Shown here piece after piece: positions 9,391-20,929 of a stretch of DNA of 26,211 nt (its first letter is position 1; the number at the start of each line of letters is the position of its first letter). A program made the position numbers and the translations under genes. Source of the stretch: Gnetum montanum (lineage: Eukaryota; Streptophyta; Gnetopsida; Gnetales; Gnetaceae); NCBI GenBank assembly GCA_015680685.1, contig MNCI01004329.1:289716-315926 (forward strand). Direction: 5' to 3'. The notes below the pieces were generated by a model that made no database searches, was not told where the DNA came from, and saw only the letters and a program-made list of their open reading frames with translations.

Positions 9391-9621
9391 CCTCTTTGGG
9401 GATTGGGTGTTTTTGGTTAGGGGGCCATCAAGATCTGGCATGGGGGAAATCTCGAGGTCTAATGATGGTAGTGGTGACGGGTTTAAGGTCTCAACATAGA
9501 TTGGCAAGGTCGGCCAACCATCCACACCATTGGTGTGCAATCAACAAACCCAGCTGGAAATTGATTTAGGCATTTAGACAACCCTCAAAGAGGTCTATTG
9601 GAAATATTCGATCAATCAACC
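9116..9621 (+). other. ORF1-ORF2 linker of LINE copy 1 with a 28-base poly-C tract
   Basis: No conserved domain. Bases 9360-9387 are 28 consecutive C, continued by TCCCCTC. Copy 2 has a long proline-coding C-rich stretch in the same place (about 21995-22110), so a C-rich or proline-rich linker seems ancestral, with the pure homopolymer specific to this copy or to its assembly. Confidence 0.75.
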
Positions 9622-12600
9622 ATGAAGATTATGACATGGAATTGTAGGGGGTAGGGCACCCCCTATAAATGACATGCCCTTAAGGAGATTGTGCACAGGG
9701 ATAAATGCAATGTTGTGTGCTTACAAGAAACAAAGGTACAACAACGGGAATTTGGATTTCTGCAATGGTATGATTGGTATGTCCAGCAGGTGGCTTGTTG
9801 GTGATGGGCTAGTGGCTTAGTTGTGATGTCTAGGTTGAATTTCCGCCTGTTGCATGCTTTAGAATGGAGCATTACCATTCACTTACTATCTCTGGGGCTC
9901 TACCTCACTAACTTCTATGGGGAGTAGGAGTGGGAGAAATGCCTCAACAAGTTGAGGAGAGTTACAATGTTAATCTTGATAGGTAGCATTGTATGGTTGT
10001 GGGGGACTTTAATCAATGCCTACATGCTTAAGAGAAGATGGGGGATGACTGCACCATGTTGCCTGGTGCTAAACAATTCTTGTAGTTCTTGCACCAATAT
10101 GATCTGGTGGATTTGGAGATTGCCAATTGTTGTTATACTTGGAGTAACCATTAGAAAGGTACCGCTAGAGTGATGTTGAGGATTGACTGGGTTTGGGTGG
10201 GGGCTTTCATCCTGCTGAAGTAGGAGGTGCAAGTCGTAGGGATAGAATGGTGAATCTTAGATCACAGGTTGTTGATCTATCAAGTTGGGAAGGAGCTATA
10301 CCCTTGGGTGTCATGATTCCACTTTGAGAGAGCTTGGCTCATGAAACCATGGCTACGATCGTTGGTTACTACAGTTTGGGAACACTATCCCTTGGCCAGG
10401 GATCCACATGAATTCCTCACTAATGGGCTAACCTCTTGAAGAAAGAAATTTACTTGCGTTGGTAGTAGGAGAAATATACTTTTCAATCACATTGTGGAAT
10501 GTTGGAGCAGTAGCTCTTGCATGTTCAGGCTATGCAAGAGGTGGGGGAATCTTTAGCTTAGGAAGAGTAGGATGTCATTGTCATGCTCCAATAGCTAGGT
10601 AAGGAAGAATTAGAGTACTGGAAGCAACGCTCAAGGAACAAATGGCTCAAGGATGGAGATTGGTCGACTTGTTTCTTCTTTGCGGCAGCTTAAGCTAACC
10701 GCTTGGCAAAGAAGGTGTTGGGTTCGGTTAGACAAGGCCAAGTACTAGAGTAGGCCGCAAAGATTGTGCAGGAATTGCACTCTTATTGGGCGAACATCTA
10801 GTGGTGGTGGGAGAGGGAGCTGTTATCGGTGTTGGTGTGGAAGGTTCTCATTGTAGAGGATAATCGGAAATTACTGGAGCCTTTCTTGTGGCAGGAATTG
10901 GAGTGGGCTATGGCGGATCTTAAGCCAGGTAGAGTGCCTGGATTTGATGGGTGGCCCATCAAATTCTTCCAAGAATTCACAGATGTGTTGGGGGAAAATA
11001 TACTAGACGCCTTCAATAGTATGCTTAGATGGAGACAAATCTATTGGGAAATCAATTGCTCACGGATCACACTTATTCCTAAGATTTTCTGCCCATCTGA
11101 GCCATCACACTATCGGTCTATTGAAGTGTGCAATATGCTCCTTTTCCTTTTTACTAAGCTGCTCGTTAGCAAGATGGCTCCTTTGATGTTGAGACTTGTG
11201 TGTAATAACTAGGTGGCATTTGTGAAGGATGAACTCCTACAAGATCAGGTCATTTTACTTTAGGAAATCCTTCACTTCCGTAGATTGACATGGTTCTAAG
11301 GGTTGTGTTTTAAACTTGACATTACAAAAGCCTATGACACTGTTTCTTGGGATGCTTTGTGGGACGTTATGGTGGGTAAAGGTTTTAGCAATGACTTTGT
11401 TAATTTGTGCCTTCACTTACAATCATCTGCGGCCTATTCCATCAATCTTGAGGGGGTGTTTTGGGGTTTTTTCTCACTAGGGTGGGGATTGAGGTAGGGA
11501 GACCCTTTATCGTCGTACTTGTTCATTCTTGTGATGGACATTTTACAAGGTTATTGCAAAGTTGAAGGGATGTGGTGGCTGCACATTATGCAACTGATAC
11601 CATCCTCTTTACCTGTGCTTCTATTCCACAAGCCAAGGTGATGGATAGGGCCTTAATGCATTTGGCTGGGGAGTTGGGTTTGGAGGTGAATAGAGCCAAA
11701 TCTGCATTTTACCTGACTCACATAGATGTGAGATGAAGGTTGGGATCATGTAGATACTGGGGGTTTTGCCAAGGACCGAGTAAGATACTTACCTTGATTT
11801 CCCCATGTTTGGTTGGAATTGTGGGCAGGTGTGGATCAAATTGCTGCAGTAGATGCAGTAGCAGATTGGGCATTGGACCACCTACTTCATGACAAGAAAA
11901 GGTAGAATCCTTCTTGCCACAGCTATGTTGTTGCTTATTGCTTGTTTCATTGTGTCTGTTGCCACTCCTCCTCTTGATATTAGGCACAAAGTGGACCAAT
12001 TGATTCGGAATTTCGTATGGTTTGGGGGGAAAGGAGGGTAGTGTTTGCACATAGTGGCCTGGGATACTGTAGCATGGCCCAGGGAAGCAAGGTAGGATGG
12101 GAATTTTAAAATTCTCAGACTTGGTGATGGTGGGCCAACGATAGTTCTTGCACAGATGGCCATGGATCGATTTAGCTAAGACATCATGGGTCCACATTAT
12201 GAGACATAAATACTAGTAGTGGACTGTGCCACCTCATGATCTGATTCTTTGGCGTGCCATTTGTTGCCATGCACTTCGGATGGCTCAACTGGGTTTGAGT
12301 ACAGTACAACCGTGCATGATTATTAAATATCAGTATTTGACAGTCCCTGGGTGGTCGATTTGGAGGGCCCGCTTGCCGGAAAAGATCAAAGCCTTCTTAT
12401 GGTTAACAAACCATGTGGCCATTCTGGTGCGCATTGAGTTGTGACGAAGGGGTTTATGGATAGAGGACACGTGTCCTTCATGCACTCAAACGAAGGATCC
12501 GTGGCACCATTTTGTGTTCAAGTGCCCTTTTGGCCAAGCAACATGGAGGACGGTTGATATCATGATGCCTACAGCTTTAAATGGTGACTCACAAGCTACC

Positions 12601-12651
12601 ACCAATTTATGGTGTTTTTTTCAGGCATGAAATTGGCTAATTTTCTAACAG

Positions 12652-13300
12652 GTGTCACTTCCCCCATCAGTGCACGTTGCTGCGGAGGGTATTAGGTTGT
12701 GTAGGGAGGCAACTGTTGCAATGGGAGTGATGCCAACGTTCGAGCCTTTGTGTGAGCGTTATCAGGGTAGACTGGAGTTGTGGGACCTTGTTAGGTGCAT
12801 TGGTGGGGATGGTTTGCTGCCTCGGCTAGTAAGGGATTTGGTGCTACCACCTGGCGAATTTTTTGCCAACTGGCAAAATAATTCGACCATGTTTCGTGGG
12901 GTCAAGATTGACCTTATGGAAGAAGCCTTGGTTGGGGCTTCAGGTGTGTTGGCTATGGGTGAGGTGGTGATTCCTGTGTTAAGAGGGTTGTAGGACGCAC
13001 AAAGTTTCTTTGATGATCTTGTGCTACGAACTACTACTGGTCAGGTCCCCAAGTCTGCCCTTTCTGCTTTGCAGCAAATGGTTGTAGATTTAGTTGAGTG
13101 TTTCTTTGTCCAAACAGGCAATGGTTGGATGCTATAGGGTGTGCATTTTGCTTTGCTTAAGTGCCTTCAAATTGGGCAGTAGGTTAATATGCCTAGGTTT
13201 TTGCTAGCGTCTTTAAGGCATCGATGGCCAGGGCGGCACTCGGGTTTGATCCTTGCATTATTGAGGGCTTCCAGGCTGGTGCCCATGACATGTGATGTGG
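12652..13300 (+). other. Extra C-terminal domain of LINE copy 1 ORF2, function unknown
   Basis: About 210 residues with four conserved blocks shared with copy 2: MPTFEP (about 12730); FFANWQNNSTMFRGVKIDL (about 12859-12915); VVDLVECFFVQTGNG (about 13080-13125); and HFALLKCL...VNMPRFLL, then GRHSGLIL (to about 13255). It continues in frame from the post-zf-RVT segment, judged by alignment with copy 2 (LPPS, then PTFEP), so it seems part of ORF2. Stops at 12991-12993, 13135-13137 and 13180-13182 are all TAG. The pattern of an FRGxKI motif, a helix-rich middle and a hydrophobic 'L.F.LL..L..G..VN.PRF' block recalls the plant-transposon domain called Transposase_32, but this is motif-level resemblance only. 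Confidence 0.6.
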
Positions 13301-13510
13301 GGAGTTTTTGCCACTCCATCTATTACAAATGAATGAGGCCTAAGACTGTTGAGGAGGTGGAGATTCCACCAGACTGTGTGGTTATGGTGCTCATGGCTTT
13401 GAGAGGGCCGATGGTTGATGCAGAGGTGATTGAGCCGAGGGAGAGTTTGAGGCTATGTTGGAGGTGCGTACTAAAAAACACTGTATATGGAAGGCAAAGT
13501 GGGCCGCTAG

Positions 13511-13830
13511 GGAGGAGTTTTTTTAGCAACAGCTGGATGACTTGCAACATTGACACTGGGAATCGATGGATGAGCTCTGTTGGCAGTACGTTGTAGCGGA
13601 TGTGGCAACAAAGGCAGCCTTGGAGGACCAGCTCTGAAATGAGCTTAAGCAGGAATTGCAACAGGATGAGTTGCGGTAGAAGGCACTGAAGTGGGAAGTA
13701 GAGGAACAAAGAGCAAGTGAGCGCTAGGAGGACAAAGAGCGGGAGCGGCAGTTGAAGTGGGCCCATGAGTAGAACGCTACGGCTTGGCTATGGGAAGCAA
13801 ATGCCCTTATGTACACATGCAAATTAACCA
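13511..13830 (+). other. Charged coiled-coil end of LINE copy 1 ORF2
   Basis: One frame is rich in Glu, Gln, Lys and Arg (for example ELKQELQQDELR, then KALKWEVEEQRASER, then EDKERERQLKWAHE) and is interrupted only by TAG and TGA codons. Heptad-like spacing of hydrophobic residues suggests a coiled coil, perhaps for oligomer formation. Copy 2 has a matching region at 25624-25965. The role is inferred from composition. Confidence 0.6.
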
Positions 13831-14427
13831 AAATGTGACATGGCAAGAGCTATGCTAACATATTCGGTTGGCTTCAGCGAAATTACACCGTGATGGGTTT
13901 GGCTTGGTTGCTACATAGGCCAGAAAGGTAGAAGCCTTCAAAATCTTCCAACATGTGGTTGCTTTTGTTGATACGGAGGGGCATCGTGCGCAGCTAGATA
14001 TGCTACATGCCCAATTAAGGCCTAACCGTAAGTGTGGGTATTTGCCCCGATGCCTTTAGAGAGGAGGGGGAGGCACGGGGGGTTGCGCTGTTGCAGTGGT
14101 CCTGCTGTGTTTTGGTTTATTTTCTTTTTGTCTGTCCGTTTTTTGTTTATGGTCGAACTGGTTTGGGGGGTTTGGGCTAGTGGAAGGGGTTTCTGTGGTT
14201 GCATCTGTTTGTTTTGGGTAGGTCCATGGGACTTGTTTTTATATCATTGTGGTTCAGTTTTTGGGATGCTCCATGCTCGTGGGACATGTTGAAAGGTTTG
14301 TTTGGGGTGAGCTGGTACCCCAGCTTTTGAATCCGTAAGGTGTTGTGGGGGTCTACCCCTTGTTGTTCTTTCCTGTTCTGTACATTGCTTTTCTTGTTAA
14401 TATAATCCCAAAATTTTCTCAAAAACG
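13831..14427 (+). other. 3' end and 3' UTR of LINE copy 1
   Basis: After the coiled coil there is degenerate sequence to about 14030, then a G/T-rich untranslated stretch ending CTTGTTAATATAATCCC and a short A-rich tail before the target-site duplication. Frames seen here are not conserved with anything known. Confidence 0.7.
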
Positions 14428-14439
14428 AAGGACCATGAT
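14428..14439 (+). repeat. Right target-site duplication of LINE copy 1
   Basis: AAGGACCATGAT, identical to 8185-8196. It follows the A-rich 3' end of the element. Confidence 0.9.
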
Positions 14440-14581
14440 TAAGGATCTATTACATTAGCATCCAATCTAGAAATAATGGTAATAATATTACAAAAAATGA
14501 TATAATGATATATATCACACATATTACAAAAAATCTTATTCTCTTTTCAACCTTTTAATGCCAACCGTCATAGTGTAACAG

Positions 14582-14690
14582 TGTGGTGTTAACCTAGGGG
14601 TAAGGGTCTTGGCCTGGTAATGCTAAGTCATAGGTTCAATTTTGCTGGGTAGCACTAAGTTATAAAATGAAAAAAAATCTGTAAAAAGTA
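14582..14690 (+). repeat. tRNA-derived SINE-like element (head)
   Basis: TAACCTAGGGG at 14590-14600, continuing TAAGG, is close to a Pol III A box (TRGCNNAGYGG). GGTTCAATTTT at 14633-14643 is close to a B box. The spacing of about 33 bases between boxes fits a tRNA head, and the order and wording resemble plant Au-type SINEs. The 3' end and target-site duplication were not found, and the sequence after about 14690 is not recognised. It is not a functional tRNA: no acceptor stem or anticodon arm could be folded. Confidence 0.5.
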
Positions 14691-17690
14691 TTCTGAAACT
14701 GGTCCAATGGATCCAAGGGGTCTTAGTGGATGCAAGTAAAAATTTCAGTTTCACTAAAGATCTTATTAAAGAAAATGAAAGTCCAATTATTTTGTCTAGA
14801 CCCATGTATGTGAGTTTAGGAAGACAATTTTTTCTTCATAAGCATTCTCAACCTTGCCTTTTTCAGATTTTGTAGCCTGTACTGTCACAACTTAGATTTT
14901 TGTTATTGAGATAGCGAAATTATTCTTGCAATGACTATTTTTATATTGTAATTAGGCTTCTTTTTCCACAATTGAAGCTTTTTGGTGATTTTCAACGTTT
15001 TAGTGTTAGGCTTTTATAAGCTATTTGGGTGTTAAGTAATTAACCCTGTTTGCTAGTCAATGCAAGATTGTTAATAGAGATCTTATAATCACATGTTTGC
15101 TATTCATGTGAGCAAAATTTTATGACTAAATTGCTCAGAAGCATCGTGTCCTGTTGGATCACAACTCTTTATTATTTTCACAACACAACTCTTCATGAAA
15201 AGGTTAACAAATCTGTGGTTCCAAGATTAATCTTGACATTTTGGAAGTATGCACACCATCTCTTTGAAAGAACTATGCACTGTTGGGTTGAGAGAGTGTG
15301 ATGGAAGACATGATGAATGCTCTCTAAACTTCAAACTTCTAACCACTAACCTTTGGTTCTTTGTTTGGCTTGAAAATTTTCATCCATTCTTTTATTGTTG
15401 GAGTTTGTATTTGGGATAAACCTTAAACTCTGCCTTGATCTTTGCTTATCACTGGAAGCTGCTTGAGGTGATGATCAACAAGAAGTTTGCAGTTCTATCG
15501 CTGCAAATTGCTAGTCCAAAAGTTGGGATAGTAACCCTGGGTTTTGACAGAGACGTTGCACATCGGAATGGTTGGTGATTACAAAAGAACGTTGTTGTTA
15601 GAAACCATGGCAGTAGTAAGGGACGATAAGTTTAAATCATTTTGTTCTTCTCCTACATGTCGTTGGAGGTTGTTGTGCTCGATTTGTAATGATAAGCTCA
15701 AATTTGCAGACAATAAACATTCTCGTTGGGTATTGTCAGGTAGCGATTGGAAGTGATAAGCCTAAATTTTCCAAATTTAAATATAATTCAACTCGAATCA
15801 AGCCTCAATTGCAAACAAAATCATAATTGCTTTTAGAATAGAATTTGTGCTAAACTTCAAATGCATTTCCCATGTCTAGACCCAACATGCATGCCAATTT
15901 CGAAGAGAATTCAAACAGGATTGATAGGGTACTATTCCCTTTCTCAACTTTTATAAAAATTGAGGAAAAAAAAACGCAAGAAATCAAGGCTAGATACAGG
16001 TTTAGATCACTAGAACTAGTATGAACTTCAATGTATCTATGATTAACAAGCTTCTATGGCTTGTAATTGATGAGATTCAATGTTTTGGTGAAACGATTGT
16101 GAGGGGATTTAAGGAATACCTCAAAGGAACTCTTCCCAAATCCTGAAGTTAAAAAGAGATGATAAAATAGACTTTAGATTTTGATGATAATGTCAAGGTT
16201 GTGTAGTGGAGGCACAGTAGGGGCCTTGGGTGTTTGGATCACCAGATTGGAGGTCAGAGTGGGTTGAGATACTTGACTGCAGGTCAAAGCTTGGTTGTGG
16301 TGTCTTCCTAGTAAAGTCACGAGTGAATTGTGAGTCACAGTGGTAGTTGCGGTGAAGATTAGTGGGTTACACATATACGAAATAGAGAGACAAATTGTCA
16401 TTGATAAAACTGACTTACGGTTTTTTTTTATCTAAATCAACTAGAAGTTGTGGTGAGGAAAATGTATGGATTGCAAGTTGGAGTGAGGACTGCTGTAGCG
16501 ACTGCGAGTGGGATTGCATGTTGCGGTCTGTACAGATAATTTCTTGAGAGCAACCATGAGTGGAGTATGAGGTTGTCGTCAGGTTGTAGTTTGTACAATT
16601 TTGCTACAACAAAACACAGTATATTTCAAATTCAAAATTTGAGATTGAGTTGATGAATTTAATAGAGGAGATTGTTTAGGATGCAAATCTAATGAGAAAT
16701 TCAACATGCAACATAATTTCAGGTGATTTAAGCATCAAATTTAGGAGATTAATGCCTTGCACAAGCAAACTCAGACTTCTATGGAATTCAATGAGAAACA
16801 ATCCTTCAAGTATGGTCTATATCTAGAATTGAGTGCCCATAATTAGTTACGACATCCATACATCATTAATACTTCAACTTTCAATGGCTTGCACATCCAA
16901 ATTTGATTCAAACTTGTGAAGAAAGGGGGATTTGAAGAAACCCCAAATTGATTGGAAATAGCTTCAACTATATGAGAGATGTTGAATCCTCCATGTATAA
17001 AGTTCTTAGACAGGGAATTGAAGAAAATCCTTGCTAGAACAAGAGCAATAAAGCCTTAAATAATTCAATTTCATTCTTAGACAGTGATGAAACATAATTT
17101 GCTTAAACATTCATGTGAAATTGTTATCGTAAATATGAAGTAAACTAGTGATTTCTGTCAAGATGATCAATCACTGTTTGGGCTATTAAATGTCGGTTTG
17201 CCTTTCTTGCTGAGCCGAGTTGACTTGGCGATTCAAATTAATTATTTTATTTAAAAAATAAAAGTAATCAACTTAAAATTCAAAAAAAAAAAATCTTAAA
17301 ATAAAGAAGCATACGTAGAACATACGAATTGCTTTAAAAATAATTACCATTAATTCATAGATTCTCTTTGCAATATGCTTTCTTTTACTTTGAACCTCTG
17401 TAGCGCCTCTATTTAGCCCAAGTTTTAACTTGTGAATTTACTTAAGTGCTGCAGCGCTACCCTTTACTGAGGATTAAGCCTTGGCTTATATTATTGATAA
17501 AGAATGTTGAAAACATTCATCATATTCAAAAACATGGTGTTTTATAGATTTAACCATAATAACCATTATATTTTGTAGTTTAATATCTGCCGAGTTTTCT
17601 GGCCGACTCTTCTGAGTTGCCAAGTTTTTCCGAGTCATTTTTTCATATTGAGCAGAGTTTTTTGACAGGTTTTTAATCATTGAAATAAGC
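14691..17690. other. AT-rich stretch without a recognised gene
   Basis: No conserved coding motif on either strand. A 70-codon frame at 15544-15756 starts with a non-ATG codon and matches nothing I know. Bases 16190-16610 are a G/T-rich stretch with loosely repeated GTTGTGGTG and GTGAG words. CCGAGT-like words recur at 17215 and 17590-17640. These may be worn repeats. Confidence 0.55.
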
Positions 17691-17699
17691 ATAACATTT

Positions 17700-17990
17700 T
17701 AAACATTGAGACTATTGTGAGAACTTGAAATATATGTGAAATAACTTATGAGATTGAGAGAAACTTGAGGGAACCTAAGAGAAACTAAGTGTGAGAAATT
17801 GTGAGGATGAGAGTAATTGAGGATCACTCCATTGAGTAATTCATGCTGCAAGAATGAAAAAGGAAAAGCACACAATGAGCTCAAAGAATCTTTAGCATAA
17901 CACATTTCTATTCACTTTTCAATTTCAAAATGTAATGTGCTCTCATCAAATTACAAGTGAGGGAGTGAACCCCTATTTATATTTTAAGAG
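17700..17990 (-). repeat. LTR/promoter-like segment A
   Basis: On the minus strand a TATA-like ATATAAATAGGGG (about 17971-17983) is followed downstream by GTGAATAGA and a T/C-rich run with repeated TTTCTC and CTCACA words. The same arrangement occurs in segment B about 740 bp to the right. It could be a worn solo LTR or half of a small LTR element. Ends were not defined. Confidence 0.35.
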
Positions 17991-18429
17991 AGGGCTAGGG
18001 TTGCCACAGTTGTCTTGAGAATTACATGAAGACACATTGGTACCTTATACTACTTTTGGAGTTTGGCACATAAAAACATAAAACTATCTCTTAACTTTTA
18101 AAAACATAACATAAATCTCTACCACTATGACTTTGACATGACTCTAAAATATAAAAGCTAAGGAGTAAACATAAAGGCTAACTTTCGACCATAGCAGTTT
18201 AGACAAAATGGAGGAATTACAACATGGCCCACATGATGGACAGATTTCACCATATTGATAACAGATAATTGCTCAGATCTACAAATTCTTTGAAGATCCA
18301 GCAAAGGAATGATGAATCCTTGCTAGACTCAACCTTAATATAACATAAACTTCAACAAAATTCTGATTTTAACGTCAAATGCTGAGAAACATAACATGCA
18401 AGTGTAAATATATGTAAACTTGTGAGAAG

Positions 18430-18730
18430 TATGTAAAAAAAATTTGAGAGAATTGAGCTTTGTAAGAAATTGTAAAATAAACTTGAGAGAATTGTGATTT
18501 GTAAGAAATTGTGGGAATGCAGATGAATGTGACAATTGTAATCAAAGCATTATGAGATTTAATTCATTGTGAGAATGTGAGAATAAAAACAAAAAAGAAA
18601 TAGAGTTTGAATCTTAGAGAAGTTCAGCACAATGCCTCTATTCACCATAAACTTGATAAAGAGAATGATTTTAAGTCAAATCCATCAATAAGCTTAAATG
18701 AGCTTTCATAGCCCTTTTATATATACTTAT
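18430..18730 (-). repeat. LTR/promoter-like segment B with a 39-bp tandem repeat
   Basis: On the minus strand, TATATATAAAAGGG (about 18711-18724) is followed by GTGAATAGAGGCATTGTG and a T/C-rich run, matching the layout of segment A. It also holds two head-to-tail 39-bp units (about 18441-18479 and 18480-18518) with TTGAGAGAATTG and TTTGTAAGAAATTGT. It probably belongs to the same repeat family as segment A. Confidence 0.35.
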
Positions 18731-18739
18731 GAAGATTGG

Positions 18740-20929
18740 ATCAGGATCACGATCTATACGATTGTGATCTGGATTGGTTCTAGATTGCGATGCAGTTCAG
18801 AATCACAATTCCAGATGATTTTGGAAAAACACCAATTAGAAGGTTGCACTTTTTTAACGTTAAATATTTCTTTAAACATTAAAACACCATCCAAATGACA
18901 AAATTTGAGACTCAGTACAACTATAAACGTAGAAAGAATGAGCATACAACATTTTGGATATGTGTAGGACCCTTAATAACCACCCTCTAAAGATCAGCAC
19001 ATTTTTTTTTCTCTTCCTCTAAAAACATGGAATTATACTTACATTAGCAACTAACAAGGATGTGACTCCTAATGATGGGATGATTATAAGGCCTACATAC
19101 TTCCTTTTCTTCTCAGACTTAACAAGTTATTGATAGGATGAGACCTTGTCACTTCTCATAATTCTAAGGATTGATGCAACTATTGCATATAATCTAACTT
19201 TAGTGCTATGACATCTGAAAAAGACTAGCATCATCTAGGGTGATTGCTAGCACTTTGCATCACTTTCATAGCTAGAAAACATCAAATGTTTGTGTGACTC
19301 ACTTGTTTTAAGTTTTATTTTACAAGCAGCACCAATGGATATGGTTGGATATACTTCTAATCCTCCACTATGTTTCTTCTATACAAGGTCATTTAATCTA
19401 TAATAGGCTTCAAACAATGGTTGCGAATAAAAAATATAGATTTGAACAACTTTGCCTATGCAATGTGGCATTGCATTATCACATTGAGGGCCATCCAACT
19501 CAAAGAGTTTGGTCACCATCTAGTTGTGAGTTGGGTTACCTTTGGGTTCTAAACTACACCAACAAGGCTTGGCTCAACCATCATTTTTGGACTACACTTT
19601 GATATACACCCAAGATAAGTGATCAGGGATTGTACGTGATGTGGGTACACACTTACAAATAGCACCTGCACCATTGAAAACCTTTGGGTGTTGTGCAATT
19701 GAACCCTCTTAGGTCCAATGGCTCAGGATATTAAGCCAAAGTAAGCATATGTACGGGTAGGGTTGGATAGCAATGCTTATCTCCACAACCAGGGTAGGGT
19801 GTATGCAAAATAAATGAACAATGCAACCCATCCATTCAAGGTATGGGGATGAATATATTATTAATAGAATGATCAATTAATGATCCCTAAAAATATTACA
19901 TGCTTCACAAAATGCACACCAATCAAATACATCATCTATCTAATTACTAACTATGAGTTTAGGTGAATTGCTTATCCTAGGGCCCAAAGGGCTTTTGATC
20001 AAAATTCATGTGAGTTAAATTTATAGAAAGGAAATAAACATACATGCTCACACATATATTTTCTTTCTTTTCTTTGCACAAGTAAAATAATATAATTGTT
20101 AATAAATGAATGGGGTTAGCACATTGTAACAAAAATAAAAAGGAAGATCTAACTATGGCAAAATGTACACACATTTATGTAATGAAAGACTTACTCCAAG
20201 GAGACTTCCAGGCCTCCAAGATGCAATATTCCCATTATACAAATGAAAGAAGTAATTGTGCATCTCAAGTGCATTTTAAATGTCATATAAGAACTAGCTC
20301 AGCTCATACAGTGGGGAGAGTTATAATAGTTAGGGCTTGTTTTTTATAGGACAATTAGCCAATGTTTTCCTCTATTTTCAGGCATCCAAAATTTGGTAAA
20401 CAAAGTCTGAAAGTAGGGCCTGAATTTTTAGCAATCAAATCTATGTTTAGGGAAGATGGAGGACCTGAAAATAAATCTGAGATTATAATCCACATAGCTC
20501 ATTGGAGTTGGGAGTTGTTTTGTTTGTCTCTTTCAGGCTCTGCAATATCAGTAATTGGGAGACAGAATCTTAGGAAATAGGTTACCATCCATAAAAAAAA
20601 TATAATAATAACAGTAACAGTGCCCCCTTTTTTTTCTCAGGCTAAAACAGAGAATAAAAAAAATCTCTAAATTCCTTTTTCTGAAAAAAAGAAGAAGAAA
20701 AACATAGGCAGATTCTATGTGATGGTTGTCTATCCCATTTTTACCATATCTAAGAAATCAGAAAATAATAAATGCTAGATAATAACAAAAAGAAAAAAAT
20801 TGGCAGTCTCTATACTAGCATTATTAAAGAATCAAAATTCTAATTTTGTGGAGCAGAAAACAAACAAAATCTCATGTGCTCATGTGCAATAACAACAATA
20901 AAATCCGATATACACTAAGCTTGAATACC
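18740..20929. other. AT-rich stretch without a recognised gene
   Basis: Short frames (for example 19345-19602, 20110-20349 and 20362-20580) have no motif I recognise and no codon pattern that sets them apart. Several TTTCAGG or CTCAGG words at 20380-20640 look like splice acceptors, but no matching exon could be built. Poly-A and poly-T runs occur at 20590-20700. Confidence 0.55.

Larger units (their letters stand above)
9622..13830 (+). pseudogene. LINE copy 1 ORF2 (endonuclease-RT-zf-RVT-extra domain-coiled coil), broken
   Basis: ORF2 nicks target DNA and copies the element RNA in place. The ATG at 9622 begins MKIMTWNCRG, the first motif of an APE-type endonuclease; CLQETK (about 9718) and GDFNQ (about 9997) follow. 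The RT region has YWKQRSRNKWLKDGD (near 10.6 kb), FLWQEL (near 10.88 kb), GFDGWPIKFF (about 10941), FKLDITKAYDTVSW (from 11308) and GLR-stop-GDPL (TAG at 11495-11497, Q in the family). YATDTILF at 11587-11610 replaces the usual YADD. zf-RVT lies at about 12355-12540, with RLPEKIKAFLWL and CPSC...H...C. The frame then continues into an extra domain and a coiled coil (entered separately). There are many stops and some shifts, so no enzyme can be made. Identity is firm; exact ends of domains are approximate. Confidence 0.92.
8197..14427 (+). mobile_element. LINE copy 1 (plant L1-like non-LTR retrotransposon), apparently full length, decayed
   Basis: The 12-mer AAGGACCATGAT occurs exactly at 8185-8196 and 14428-14439 and brackets the element, as expected for a target-site duplication from target-primed reverse transcription. 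Between them are, in order, a G-rich 5' end, ORF1 (DUF4283-like plus CCHC), a C-rich linker, ORF2 (endonuclease, RT, zf-RVT, extra domain, coiled coil) and a 3' untranslated tail. The 3' end is CTTGTTAATATAATCCC followed by a short A-rich tail. GC content rises sharply against the AT-rich flanks at both ends. All frames carry many stops, so the copy is dead. Copy 2 at 20930-26211 is the same family in the same orientation. Confidence 0.93.

Noticed and set aside
9334-9540. Poly-glycine frame on the minus strand
   Set aside because: It is the reverse of the poly-C tract in the LINE linker.
14590-14660. A functional tRNA gene
   Set aside because: Only the promoter boxes fit; no cloverleaf with acceptor stem and anticodon arm could be folded by eye.
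15544-15756. 70-codon frame with several Cys residues
   Set aside because: Starts with a non-ATG codon, no recognised zinc site, no homologue known to me, and surroundings are AT-rich with no other coding signal.
16190-16610. G/T-rich stretch as a possible tandem array
   Set aside because: Words such as GTTGTGGTG recur loosely but with no fixed period.
19345-20580. Several 70-85 codon frames
   Set aside because: No motif, no shared frame, and lengths within chance expectation for this base composition.
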